Both the position numbers and the translations under genes were made by a program. Below, in pieces: positions 46,101-55,879 of a stretch of DNA of 64,000 nt. Position 1 is the stretch's first letter. Every line of letters begins with the position of its first letter. The stretch lies in NCBI GenBank assembly GCA_963930645.1, contig OZ005662.1, positions 98,378,436-98,442,435 on the forward strand. The letters run 5' to 3'. The stretch comes from Salticus scenicus (Eukaryota > Arthropoda > Arachnida > Araneae > Salticidae). Under the pieces are notes generated by a model that was not told the DNA's origin, did not search any database, and saw only the letters and a program-made list of their open reading frames with translations.

Positions 46101-46354
46101 AGCACTTATGAAATCAAAAACACAAAAATTATTACTTAAATATTCCACCATATAAAACATGGGATATAAGTCACATTATTCTACTTGTAAAAACCATTGA
46201 CTATAAACAACTTAACAGAAAATATAAAGAAAAAATTTCATTAAATATTACCTTCATTTAGGAGACAAAGAATTTACATAAGACTTCGGTTGCAAAAATC
46301 CCGGCAAACTTTCAATTAAAAAGAAAGGTGCTTTTTTCGATAATCTAAAATGTT
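43188..46354. other. interior of the 7.8-kb element, non-coding
   Basis: AT-rich throughout with several long A or T runs (44030, 44110, 44280). I see no coding signature, SINE or element end. Confidence 0.5.
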
Positions 46355-46653
46355 CAATTCACTTAATTTCTGAAATGCCGAATGCAATTGTTCGATCCAC
46401 CACAACAATTCAGTCATACACTTCTAATAACAACAAACTGTCCGCCATTTTATCTTTCCATTCCACACACATTCCGCACCCGAATGCTATTCCGGCTGCT
46501 CTGAGCTGTCGGAACAAGATAGACGCATATTCCGTATATTCGAAAAGCCTGGATTCCGGTTTTTGCTGGGAGAATAACTCTTCTTCAGATTCCCTTTCGA
46601 AATCTTTCCATTCCGCACGAAATTCCGGTTCCGAAGGAGGGGAGAATACGGCC

Positions 46654-47062
46654 CAGAGACCTGAAAAGAACTGACATGTCGTTCTGACATGTATGAGATA
46701 TGTTTCAACATATGATTTTTAAATTTCAATATAAATTAAAAAAAAAATTCGATTTTTTTTTTTTAATAATAATTTATATGTCATTAAGAATAATTTTGAT
46801 GTCGGTATAAATTATTATATATGGTGAGATGGGATAAAATTCTTTTAATAGGACAACCCTTGAAGAGATAAAGTTGATGTACCCACCTGAAAATCTAGCA
46901 GAAATTATTTTTCATGCAGACTAATTAAAATAATTGGAAAAACAATGCACCATTAAAAAGAAGTTATCATAAGTGGCTCAGTATTGTGAAAGGTGATTTC
47001 TACAGTTGTTCTAGGGAGAACCATCATCATTTTCACGTATTGTCTACAAATAAATAAATAAA

Positions 47063-47094
<32 letters not shown>

Positions 47095-48060
47095 AATTTA
47101 TATATATATATATATATATATATTCAATCTTTAAGTAATTTAAATATATGTCATTAAGAATAATTTTGATGTTAGTATAAATTATTATATATGGTGAAAA
47201 CAGCGATGGGATAAAAATTTTTAATGAGAAATTTGCTACAACCCTTGAGTTGAGATTTTTGTAAATCCATCCCATTCACAGAGACCTGAAAATCTAGCAA
47301 ACATATCGTTCGTCGATTTCGGAGAATCCAATTAAATTATTTTTCATGCAGACTAATTAAAATAAATTCATTTGAAAGCTTTGTTGATGGCTCAGTAATT
47401 TGAAAGGTGATTGCAGAAATTTCTACAGATGTTCAAGGGACACCACATCATTTTCACGTACTGTTTACATATAATAATAATAATAATTTATATATATATA
47501 TATATATATAATTCTTAAGTAATTTAAATATATACCATTAAGAATAATTTTGATGTGGGTATATGGATAAAAAAAATTTTAATGAGACAACCCTTGAAGA
47601 GATAAAGTTGTCCATCCCATTCACAGAGACCTGAAAATCTAGCAAACATATTGTTCATCGATTTCGGAGAATCCAATTAAATTATTTTTCATGCAGACTA
47701 ATTAAAATAATTGGAAAAACAATGCACCATTGTAAAGATGTTTTAAAAGTTATCATAAGTGGCTCAGTAATTTGAAAGGTGACAGTTGTTCTAGGGAGAA
47801 CCATCATCATTTTCACGTATTGTTTACATATAATAATTATTTATATAATAATTTATATATATTAAGAATAATTTTGATGTGGGTATAAATTATTATATAT
47901 GGATAAAAAATTTTTAATGAGAGAACCATTGAAGAGATAAAGTTGTCCATCCCATTCATAGAGACCTGAAATGAACTGACATGTCGTTCTGACATGTATG
48001 AGGTATGTTTCAACATATGATTTTCAAATTTAATTTTTTTTTTAATTTTCCTTATATAAA
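46654..48060 (+). repeat. hr-like tandem array, right part
   Basis: It resumes at CAGAGACCTGAAAAGAACTG. Units start near 46813, 47190, 47563 and 47896 (spacings about 377, 373, 333). Text is the same as in 37703-38860, with length changes from TA/TAA microsatellites. It ends in GAACTGACATGTCGTTCTGA, after which the GC-rich block begins; the same ending follows the 7.8-kb element at 46670. Confidence 0.85.
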
Positions 48061-48955
48061 CGAAACGCCACACGCATTTGCTGCGGAAAAGACCCAATGT
48101 GCATGAGGGAGGCGAAAGAGTTGGGAAGGCTTCCTGGTGGTCATTTCTAGTGGTCACTTTTGGGAACATATACTCTGCTCCCCGAGGAATCCACCTACAC
48201 ATCCCCCTCCTTTCGCCAGCGAGCGTCGCCAAGCTTCCCAGCGGTCGTTCAGGCTGCATTTGGTAACTACGGCGCTCGGGCAGAACGCTGTAGACGCACG
48301 GGCCCTCCGTCCGTGGTCCGGCATTCTCCACTCTTTGAAGAATAAAATGTGATGCAAGCGGTTTGTTGTGTTTTTCTTTCACATCGACACCACTTGGGTC
48401 CTTCCGCCAGTCGTTAGGTTAGGTTTAGTTTTTTTTTAGTTACACACCTAGCTTGTAAGACACCGAGTGGTGGAGCTGTGACATGGATGGTCTACGTGTT
48501 ATTCCCGTAGATCCTCAGCTGCCATCTGACACCTCTTTTTTTTTTTTTTGGACATTAAAAGTCTGAAAAAGTGTCTCGTCTCTTTCATTCACACCGACAC
48601 AGACACCCTAGTGATGTATGATTAGTTAGCCCGAAACGGAACTCTAGGCGTCCACTCGAGAGCCACGGAGGACCCTTTCGGGTTCGGTTTTTTTTCCGTG
48701 TTTAGTTTTTAGATCCCCCGGGCAAACGCCCTTTCACTCTGTGCGAGCAGTCCCTTTCACTGAAGCCAGTCGGCTTCTACCTAAGCGGCAGTCTCGTGCA
48801 GTACCTAAGAGGCCGCTCCCGGGGGTGCAAGAGAGGCGCGGCGCAAGCAAGAAGCGGGAGCCCTGACGGATGGGCAGACCCTTCGAACGCGATAAGGCAG
48901 AAGCGAGACGGTTCGATGGAGAAAGGTAAGAAAGGTACGTTATTTCACATTATTG
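48060..48955. other. GC-rich island, probably foreign, mostly non-coding
   Basis: Composition jumps from ~20% to ~50% GC. Seen: AAGAATAAAATGTGATGC (poly-A signal-like), a later GGACATTAAAAGTCTG with TTTCATTCACACCGACAC, which resembles CTTTCACATCGACACCA about 210 bp earlier, and GATCCCCCGGGCAAACG. It ends GATGGAGAAAGGTAAGAAAG, which has a 5' splice-site shape. Frames on both strands are short and overlapping, and none is convincing. It could be a virus non-coding region or LTR-like remnants. Confidence 0.4.
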
Positions 48956-49160
48956 ATGTTGTGACAATTTAAAAAAGTGTTAAAAACAATTTTAAAAAAG
49001 TATTGTGGTTTTAAAAACAATAGTGTCTTAAAAACAATTGAAAGTGTTGTGACAATTGAAAAAAGGTTTTAAAAAACAATGGTGTCTTGAAAACAATTGA
49101 AAGTGTTGTGACAATTGAAAAAAGGTTTTAAAAACAATGGTGTTGAAAACAATTGGTCCA
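48955..49160 (+). repeat. tandem repeat of ~59 bp
   Basis: GTGTTGTGACAATTGAAAAA, then GGTTTTAAAAACAATGGTGT and CTTGAAAACAATTGAAA, recur three to four times at about 59-bp spacing with small changes. Confidence 0.9.
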
Positions 49161-49189
49161 CACTAAACATAATGGTGGAGGCCTCCTAA

Positions 49190-49315
49190 AAGAGTGTGTT
49201 GGGGCGGCCAATGGCCAGTGTGTTGGAGGGTGTCACGTGTATGTGGCGGGTGGTGGAGGGACGCCCCAGGCCATTTAAAAATGGCCAGGGGCGCGTCACA
49301 TATATGTTGATAAAA
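49190..49315. repeat. GC-rich palindromes in the island
   Basis: GGCCAATGGCC is a self-complementary CCAAT-type site. GACGCCCCAGGCCATTT and AATGGCCAGGGGCGCGTC form an imperfect inverted repeat around AAA. CACGTG-like words flank them. It could be regulatory or a replication-type structure. Confidence 0.6.
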
Positions 49316-49319
49316 CAAC

Positions 49320-49435
49320 CCATGATGGTCCCTCTTCAAGGGATTCTTAATGACTTAAATATCTAACGCATGGGCTTTCAAATGAACTTATTTTAATGTC
49401 TCATTAAAAAATTTATCCACAATCAAAGAATGAGG
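49320..49435 (-). repeat. inverted copy of hr-like unit
   Basis: ATGTCTCATTAAAAAATTTAT and CTTTCAAATGAACTTATTTT are the reverse complement of array text at 37.7-38.8 kb. The copy is incomplete. Confidence 0.7.
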
Positions 49436-49745
49436 CTGTCGCTAAGCACGGCAGCCAGGATCAATAATATAACCGTCACTAAGCACGGTTGCTATCTACG
49501 CCCTTCAGCCAGGATCAATAATATAAATCGAGGCCGGCGCTAAGCACGGTTGCAACGGGGCGGGATCAGCCAGAATCGATCCCGGCCGTTGCTAAGCAGG
49601 GTTGCTATCCAAACGGGGCGCCCTTCAGCCAGGATCAATAATATAAACCCGTCGCTAAGCACGGTTGCTATCCAAGCGGAGCGGCCATCGCTAAGTACGG
49701 TTGCTATCCACGCTCTTCAGCCAGGATCAATAATATAAATCTCTG
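49436..49745 (+). repeat. GC-rich tandem repeat (GCTAAGCACGGTTGCTATCC)
   Basis: GCTAAGCACGG or a one-base variant occurs six times (about 49441, 49476, 49532, 49583, 49653, 49691), mostly followed by TTGCTATCCA. Four copies of TCAGCCAGGATCAATAATAT lie between them. AATATAAA ends each block. Period is irregular, about 40-75 bp. Confidence 0.9.
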
Positions 49746-49807
49746 TGTCTTTAAGGATAATAATTTATACCCACGTCAAAATTTTTCTTAATGATATAAT
49801 TACTTAA

Positions 49808-49846
<39 letters not shown>

Positions 49847-49856
49847 TATTATTTTT

Positions 49857-49888
<32 letters not shown>

Positions 49889-50220
49889 TATATATGGATG
49901 ATGGTTCTGGGTGGACACTTTAAAATTACCAAAGCTTTCAAATGAGACTCTAAAATATCTTTTGCATGACAGGCCAGTCTTCAAGGGTCTCATTAAAACC
50001 AATAATTTATACTCACATCAAAATTTTTCTTAATGATTAAACAATACATGAAAAGGCTGGGTGGACTTTAAAATATCTTTTCAACAAAGCTTTCAATTTT
50101 AATTAGTAGCTGAATATAAAATACTCATGACAGGGTCTCATTAAAAACTATATATAACCCACATCAAAATTATTCTTAATGATATAATTACTTAAAGATT
50201 GAATATATTTGTAATATATA
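49746..50220 (-). repeat. inverted hr-like units
   Basis: ACGTCAAAATTTTTCTTAATG, TACTTAAAAATTGAATATAT, TAATTTATACTCACATCAAA and GGGTCTCATTAAAAACTATA are reverse complements of the array units. At least three partial copies with TA and TTA microsatellites between. Confidence 0.8.
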
Positions 50221-51234
50221 CAGTAGAACCTCGATTATCCGAACCTCGATTAACCGAAACTCCTCTCTGTTAACCGAAGTCGGCTTCTTCTTCACTTTTT
50301 TTTTTTCACTTTCTACTATCATCCAAAATTTTCTCTTAACAAACATGCATTTTTAAAGTTTTTTTTCCCATTCCTTTTGTATGCAAGCCGTCCTTTCCAA
50401 ACTACGAGTGCAGATAAATATTTTGGAATTTCCTTTTTTAGAATTCCTTCTCGCAATCTCAATTCTCGGTATGAGTGTACTCTTCCCCACTTTCAAATGT
50501 CCCTGTTCTAAACAAAAACACACCCCATTTCGAAATGTGGAAGGCCATTCTGCCGAGGGCCGAGTCCCAGAACAATCTAATGTTATTTCACACTCCGATT
50601 GTAAGCAAGTGCAAAGAGCCTAACCTCTTGTCATCTCAAGAACAGAGAAATTTTAATTGCAGCAGAATTTAAAAATTTTTGTCACTTTGTGTCACTTATG
50701 ATTCCTCTGAACTCATGCTTTTAAGAAAATTTCGGGATAGAGCTGCACGGCAAAGGATGGCCAATTTATACCAGATCAAGCTTCCATTTAAACCATTGTG
50801 AGTTTTTGTTTCAGAAATAAATTTATTTTTATTTATAATTTTAATTTATTTAACAGTTAAAATAGTCATAATAACAGTTCAATGATGATACTACATATTA
50901 AACTAGATGACAGGGGTTGTACTCTCCGCCCCTTTTTCAGGACACACTTAAGAATAAGAAATTTTCTCCTATTTTGCCACCAGTAATTTCATGCAGAAAT
51001 TTTTATGGTACTTTTTATAGAAATGTCTCCAGATTAATCTAGTTAGAGATCATCGTAAAAAAAAAATAGTGGTAGGAATAGAGGCAGAAATTTGTCATAT
51101 TTGAGAGTGTCCTGAAAAACGAGCGGAGAGTACAACCCCTGAGATGATTATTGATGAATTCTCGATTATCCGAAAATTTCGATTATCCGAAGTAGGTTCG
51201 GTCCCAATAACTTCGGATAATCGAGGTTCTACTG
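50221..51234. mobile_element. pogo/Tigger-like element with TA TSD
   Basis: The left end CAGTAGAACCTCGATTATCC and right end GGATAATCGAGGTTCTACTG are perfect 20-bp inverted partners, flanked by TA on both sides (50219-50220, 51235-51236). This TIR is typical of pogo/Tigger of the Tc1-mariner superfamily. Inner CGATTAACCGAA and CGATTATCCGAA repeats support it. At 1,014 bp it is too short for a full transposase, and the interior frame (50381-50623) shows no DDE signature. Confidence 0.92.
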
Positions 51235-51236
51235 TA

Positions 51237-51424
51237 TATATATATATATATATATAAATTATTATTATTATACCTATATTTGTAAACAATACGTGAAAAG
51301 GTTCTGGGTGGAAATCACCAAAGCTTTCAAATGGACTTCTTTTAATGAATCATCAAAATTATTCTTAATGACATAATTACTTAAAGATTGAATAACCTTT
51401 CAAATGACCCCACATTCACTGATT
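51237..51424 (-). repeat. inverted hr-like unit remainder
   Basis: AATACGTGAAAAGGTTCTGGG, CACCAAAGCTTTCAAATGGA and CATCAAAATTATTCTTAATG continue the inverted repeat text that the pogo-like element interrupts. Confidence 0.75.
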
Positions 51425-51829
51425 TCATCACTTTGGTGACGCTGGGATCGGTCTGCGATCTTGAAGGGGTGTCCCCTTGGGGGGACCCCTGCTTCACGGA
51501 TTTTGAAAGAAAGGGTCCCTTGAAGGGCGGGGGAGATTTTTTAGAGACCAAATTATCTTAGTTTTGCACCCCCTCTGTAGGAACATGTCATAAAGATATT
51601 TTTCCGATATTAAAAAGTTTTGATCTGAAAAATGCAATATATTTTTTTATATCGACCATAGTACATATTTATAATATTCTCGGCAATTTTTTCAGATTGT
51701 CATTCTAAAATGGAGATAATTATAATGTGATATTTTTTATATTGTCATTTTAAAACGGATTTTCGAATTATTTACTAAATGCAAGAATTTTTATTATGGA
51801 TTTTTTCCAATATTGGTAAACAATTTAAT
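51425..51829. other. short GC-rich patch then AT-rich
   Basis: 51425-51560 is GC-rich (GATCGGTCTGCGATC palindrome; GGGGTGTCCCCTTGGGGGG). The rest is AT-rich. No gene supported. Confidence 0.45.
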
Positions 51830-51904
51830 GTAAAAAAAATGGGGTTGGACAAGGTATTGTTAACCATTTGGTTGACAATACCTTGTCTAACCCCATTTTT
51901 TTAC
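51830..51904. repeat. 75-bp hairpin, ~36-bp arms and 2-base loop
   Basis: TGGGGTTGGACAAGGTATTG is mirrored by CAATACCTTGTCTAACCCCA, and the arms extend through AACCA-TT-TGGTT at the centre and poly-A/poly-T at the outside. Two substitutions are compatible with G:U pairing. It lies ~340 bp beyond the stop of the RING gene. Confidence 0.9.
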
Positions 51905-52245
51905 TTTGTTTAGTTTTATAGCTTCAAGCTATAAAAAGTTGTTTAAAAATACAAAAACAAAACAAATTATGGTAACAATAAAAAATTTATTTACAATATG
52001 TACAAATATTTACAGACACAGGAGAGGAAGAAGAAATGTAAATCCGGCTACCAATAAAAAATTTAATGGATAATTTAAAAAATTCGCGAGTATAATAATT
52101 TAGCGTTTTGAAAAAGTAAGCCTTGGAATATTTATTGGAATGCTTGGTGAGAGAAGTCAATAGTTTCCATAAGTTCCGTTATAAAATTTGCTTGTTGACT
52201 TCTTAGTTGTTCATAATTTTCGTATAATCGTTGTAGTTTAAACTT
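51905..52245. other. 3' flank of the RING gene
   Basis: AT-rich, no gene. AATAAAAAATTTA lies near 52045-52070 and 51975-51990 but no clear minus-strand poly-A signal stands out beyond AATAAA-like words. Confidence 0.45.
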
Positions 52246-52788
52246 TTAAGTTGCGGCAGAAGGGAGCCGCTGATGATGGCTCGCAGAGGTGGCGGCAGAT
52301 GAAGCGGCGGAGGCGGCGGCAGAAGGGAGCCGCTGATGATGGCTTGCAGCAGAAGGGAGTCGATGGCTCGGCGGTGGATGTGGATGGCTCGAAGGAGGGA
52401 GCTGATGGCTCGGCGGCAGATGGCTCGAAGGAGAGAGGACTGGTCCCAAAAGTTCTTGGAGGCTCGGAAGGAAGCGAAGAGAGAGGGATCTGTGGAGGAC
52501 TGGTGGCGTCTCGAGGGGGAAGGGCTGTCCCAAAAGTTCTTCGAGGCTCGGCAAATCCGGACTGCTGGATCGAGAGGAATCTGAGAGATGCATCTGGTAG
52601 GGTGTGGCCAAGTCCTCTTCCAGCCCGTCATAATAACAGTTCCTTCGGCAGATGGAACAGGTGGTACGCCGAATGTCTGACAGAAATTGGAAATAGGTTT
52701 GCAGACACGATGGATGGTATTCGTGTCCGCATATCAACGTAAATTTATTTTCCTCCGAGAGAGTTTCGAGGCATATGACGCACTCCAT
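52246..52788 (-). CDS. RING-H2 finger protein with Ser/Pro/His repeat tail, virus-like
   Basis: 180 codons from ATG at 52788 (MECVICLETLSEENK). An N-terminal RING finger uses Cys3, Cys6, Cys20, His22, His25, Cys28, Cys44 and Cys47, the C3H2C3 (RING-H2) order; such domains recruit E2 enzymes for ubiquitin transfer. After residue 50 the protein is low-complexity: LPSLEELLG and LPSLQELLG are diverged copies, then SHLPPSHQLPPSS and two SHHQRLPSAA blocks. The very N-terminal position of the finger, no intron, GC-rich coding and a compact TATA/TCAGT start resemble RING proteins of large arthropod DNA viruses, but a host or transposon origin is not excluded. No signal peptide or membrane segment. 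The gene appears open and unbroken. Confidence 0.75.
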   Translation of the reverse strand: MECVICLETLSEENKFTLICGHEYHPSCLQTYFQFLSDIRRTTCSICRRNCYYDGLEEDLATPYQMHLSDSSRSSSPDLPSLEELLGQPFPLETPPVLHRSLSLRFLPSLQELLGPVLSPSSHLPPSHQLPPSSHPHPPPSHRLPSAASHHQRLPSAAASAASSAATSASHHQRLPSAAT

Positions 52789-52802
52789 TTTCTAAATGTG
52801 TG

Positions 52803-52838
52803 GACTGAAACAGAAAACAGAAAGCCTCTCTATGTATA
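52803..52838 (-). promoter_or_regulatory. TATA box and TCAGT initiator of the RING gene
   Basis: On the minus strand TATACATA starts at 52838 and TTTCAGTC puts the A of CAGT at 52806, 32 bases downstream, with the ATG 18 bases further on. This spacing is right for an arthropod TATA-Inr core promoter and for early genes of baculovirus-like viruses. Confidence 0.7.
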
Positions 52839-52905
52839 CTGCTCGGCTGACCCACGATGCAGAGCGCTCGATCGTCATTCGACATCATGATGACCTATAG
52901 GATTT

Positions 52906-52978
52906 ACCCCAAGGGAAACTCCGCCTTGTTCATTCTCTGGAACCCCAAGGGAAACTCCGCCTCGTTCATTCTCTGGGA
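52906..52978 (+). repeat. 37-bp direct duplication
   Basis: CCCAAGGGAAACTCCGCCT, then TGTTCATTCTCTGG or CGTTCATTCTCTGG, occurs twice in tandem. Confidence 0.92.
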
Positions 52979-53520
52979 GTGATGCAATGATTGTCTCCAT
53001 GATTTCGGTAGAGGGTTTTTCTCAACATGTGGGACACCAGACCAAACAAGATTTATGAAATTCATGTTTACAACAACAGCTTCTAAACAAATCCATTGAG
53101 TATGAACCACCAATTAGATCTCAGGATGACTAATCAAATTAGACTTTTTATTCAATTTCCATCAAAAATATTCATATTATAATGTATTTTTTAATTTTTA
53201 TTAATTAATTTATTATATATATATATAGATAGATAGATAGATAGATAGATAAATAATTTTTTATTACTATATATATATACTTATTTATTTATTATTAATA
53301 AAAGTAACACAATAATTTAGTAAAATTCTTGGTGAAATGATTTTAAAAAATTCTATGGGGTCCTGGCACCAAAATCTTTTTACGGGTGACTGTAATACGG
53401 TCAAGATAAGAGCAATAAACAACAATAATATTCTTAAAAACACAGTTTTTTCACAGTACATTCTCAGGATGTCATTTTATTCTGAGGATATTCTATGGAT
53501 GTACTGGAGTAAGATGTGTT
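52979..53520. other. non-coding flank of the island
   Basis: AT-rich with a TATATATAGATAGATAGATA microsatellite at about 53215-53250. No gene. Confidence 0.5.
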
Positions 53521-53870
53521 GTTAGGGCGGTTTCTGTTCCGTTCACAAAATGTCGCCAAAACTCAAATACACAGTTTGCGAACACTTTATATTCACTTCT
53601 TGAAAGATTATAGCAGTTTATCACAAAACAAACTTCCATATCATAGTTTACTTAGCTAAAATTATGAAATATAATAAAACAAGTTACTTTAAAGTAACGT
53701 AAGACGATCAAAAAAAATGTTTGTCCTTTGTTAGTCAGAGAAACTCCCTGGGTACACGTGGCAACCCTAAGGCAACAAAATGCCTGATGCGCCAGCTCGT
53801 ATATATAGGAGCCTTAATAAGGGTCCTCTTCACTCACTATTTCCTTTTCTAAAAGCCAATGTTATTCTAC
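53521..53870. other. possible LTR-like fragment
   Basis: GGCGGTTTCTGTTCCGTTCA and AAAATGTCGCCA (TGGCGACATTTTGTG on the minus strand) resemble the LTR/primer-site junction of Gypsy elements. A TATATATAGGAG motif lies near 53799. I could not pair it with a second LTR, so this is weak. Confidence 0.25.
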
Positions 53871-54680
53871 GGAAAACTTTCTTTGCACTTAAAACAGTGA
53901 CATATTAATTGACTGAGACGCGGTTTTTTTTATTGGATTACTCTCATTTCGTAAACTGACGCAGCTTTTTTAGATTTTATGAAAGAATGACAGTTGTTTT
54001 TTAAAAAAGCTGTTTTATTGCAATATTTGGGTTGATGTATTAAATGGCTTATAAATTATTCGCTTAATTTGCTAAAAAAGAATTTAAAAAGGCGCGTCAA
54101 TTTCAAAGAGTTTAATGAAATGTACGTAAAAGTCTTATATTTTAATAAAATTTTGAATTAATTAAAATTGCAAAGAAATTGCAAAAATTGGAATAAAATG
54201 TTCCAATTTTTCGATTTGACACACCCTTTATTCGGTTCCACCTCTCAGACAAATGTTTTTGCGGTTCGATGAACAGATGTTTATATTTTTGTTATGAAGA
54301 TACATCGCCGTGGTTTTTATTTATTTACTTCTTTCATTATTATAGATTTTTTTTTCTTTTTGTATTACAGATGTGAGTCTGAGTAACATATAGATTTAGA
54401 ATACGAAATATATGATCGCATTTCATTTTAAATATTTTTCGTGGCACATAATACTGTTTGCACGATAAATCTGATATTTTGCTCATAATGCAATGAGTGG
54501 CAATATACGAACATCTATTTTAGCGATTCGTAAAAAATATTTTGTTGAATTAAACAGATTTTCCATAATAGAATTTAAAGTAAATAATCTGATATAGCAC
54601 CCATACGACTCTTTCGTACCTAAAATTAAAATTCTATTAAGATAGATTGCAGATTGACGAGTAAGATAACGTTGTATATA
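53871..54680. other. non-coding stretch
   Basis: AT-rich; no gene or element edge recognised. Confidence 0.5.
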
Positions 54681-54683
54681 TAA

Positions 54684-54773
54684 CTAGTGGATATGCAGAT
54701 CAGGAACCTCACCGTCCTATTTGCATTACGCATTATTCAACAGATTATTTTTATTTATTCCTTATTATATAAT

Positions 54774-54806
<33 letters not shown>

Positions 54807-55320
54807 CATATTGAATCTATTGACTTTTTATATGAACAGAAACGTTTCTGATGGGGGTTGCAGCCCCCCTCAACCTCCTCTGCTTATCTCTTTCTATAAC
54901 TATCTGTGTATGTATGTATTTCTAATAACTGACTGTCTTATACTTGTACTAATTCCCTGTAATTCATAAGTACTTCTACCAAATTTCATGCAAATTGATT
55001 ACATAACATACTAGAATTATTTTGTGCAACCCTGTAAATTAAATACCAATTCTATGCCCACATTTTCCCACAAAAACATATGCTTTTAAAATTCTAATGA
55101 AATTTCATTATATTTCGTGGGGTGTAACCATGTTGAAATACAATACCAGTGTTGAAATATGGACTATAGACCGTAATAGAGCGAAATTCTTTTATGTAAC
55201 TCGGAAAAGCAGCCACAATAATTATATACACTAAAAAATTTAGAATAGACCTATTTAATTAATTATAACTCATGATCGTATAGATGCACAGACAGACATA
55301 TTCTTTTATTATTATAGATT
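54684..55320 (+). mobile_element. possible Helentron-like element (family C)
   Basis: It starts CTAGTGGATATGCAGATC, the same CTAGT opening as families A and B. It ends GACAGACATATTCTTTTATT with ATTATAGATTA. CA and TA microsatellites and a short GACA run are inside. I did not identify a matching 5' subterminal inverted repeat, so confidence is moderate. Confidence 0.45.
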
Positions 55321-55870
55321 AGTGAGCTTCGCCCGCTAGCGGGTCAGTATTTTTAAATGAATCACTATAATGAATGAATTCTCAAAATTGCATCTTATCA
55401 CGCATTAACATTACTCTTAAGGAAAAAAAAAATCAATTGTGATCGGGTAAAAACTCACACCGGGACCCCATTGCCTTCGGCAGCGTAGACCCCTGCGCTG
55501 CGCGCACGTATTCCTTCACCATCCTTATGCTTTCTCAAAATTCCATGGTATTACTCATAAACTTTCATATTTAAGAAAAGGAATTCAAAAAAAAATCATT
55601 TAGCATCGGGTAAAAACTCACACCGGGTCCGCACTGCCTTTGGCAGCACAAATCCATGCGCGCTGCACGCGCACATGTGAAGATATACGTGCGCTGCGCG
55701 CACATATTCCTTCTCAGGTCAAACTTTTATTCTTAAGAAAATAAAATTTAAAAAATCTTTTATAATCATGTAAAAAGTCAGACCGGATCCGCACTGCCTG
55801 CGGTAGCGCAGTCCCATGCGCGCGCACAGGTTAGCGGATACGCGCGCCTATTCCTTCCTCACCCTTCCAG
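55321..55870 (+). repeat. tandem repeat of ~165 bp with GC-rich palindromes
   Basis: Three units share AAAACTCACACCGGG (or a variant), CCTTCGGCAGCG / CCTTTGGCAGCA / CCTGCGGTAGCG, CATGCGCGC and ATTCCTTC. Starts are near 55448, 55612 and 55769. Confidence 0.85.
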
Positions 55871-55879
55871 CTCCTCCTA

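Larger units (their letters stand above)
38861..46653. mobile_element. 7.8-kb TIR element splitting the repeat array
   Basis: The left end AGCCGTATTCTCCC and right end GGGGAGAATACGGCC are inverted partners with one mismatch at the tip. CAGAG at 38856-38860 and 46654-46658 fits a 5-bp TSD. Reading across the element restores the array text ATTCACAGAGACCTGAAAA. GGAATGG, CCGGAA and TTCTCCC words are enriched inside both ends. The interior is AT-rich, carries SINEs and a palindrome, and has no recognisable transposase, so either the gene has decayed or this is a large non-autonomous element. Superfamily unknown. Confidence 0.75.

Noticed and set aside
46375..46674. 99-codon plus-strand frame
   Set aside because: Lies in the TIR-proximal GGAA/TTCC-rich end of the 7.8-kb element and has no family features.
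47837..48382. 181-codon minus-strand frame
   Set aside because: It crosses from the GC-rich block into hr-like repeat text; the two parts have unrelated composition and several other frames overlap it equally well.
49436..49745. CRISPR-like array
   Set aside because: The spacers are not unique or uniform in length, the context is eukaryotic and there are no cas genes; it is a degenerate tandem repeat.
52251..52742. 163-codon plus-strand frame opposite the RING gene
   Set aside because: Shadow of the Ser/Pro/His repeats on the other strand; the minus strand has the RING finger and promoter.
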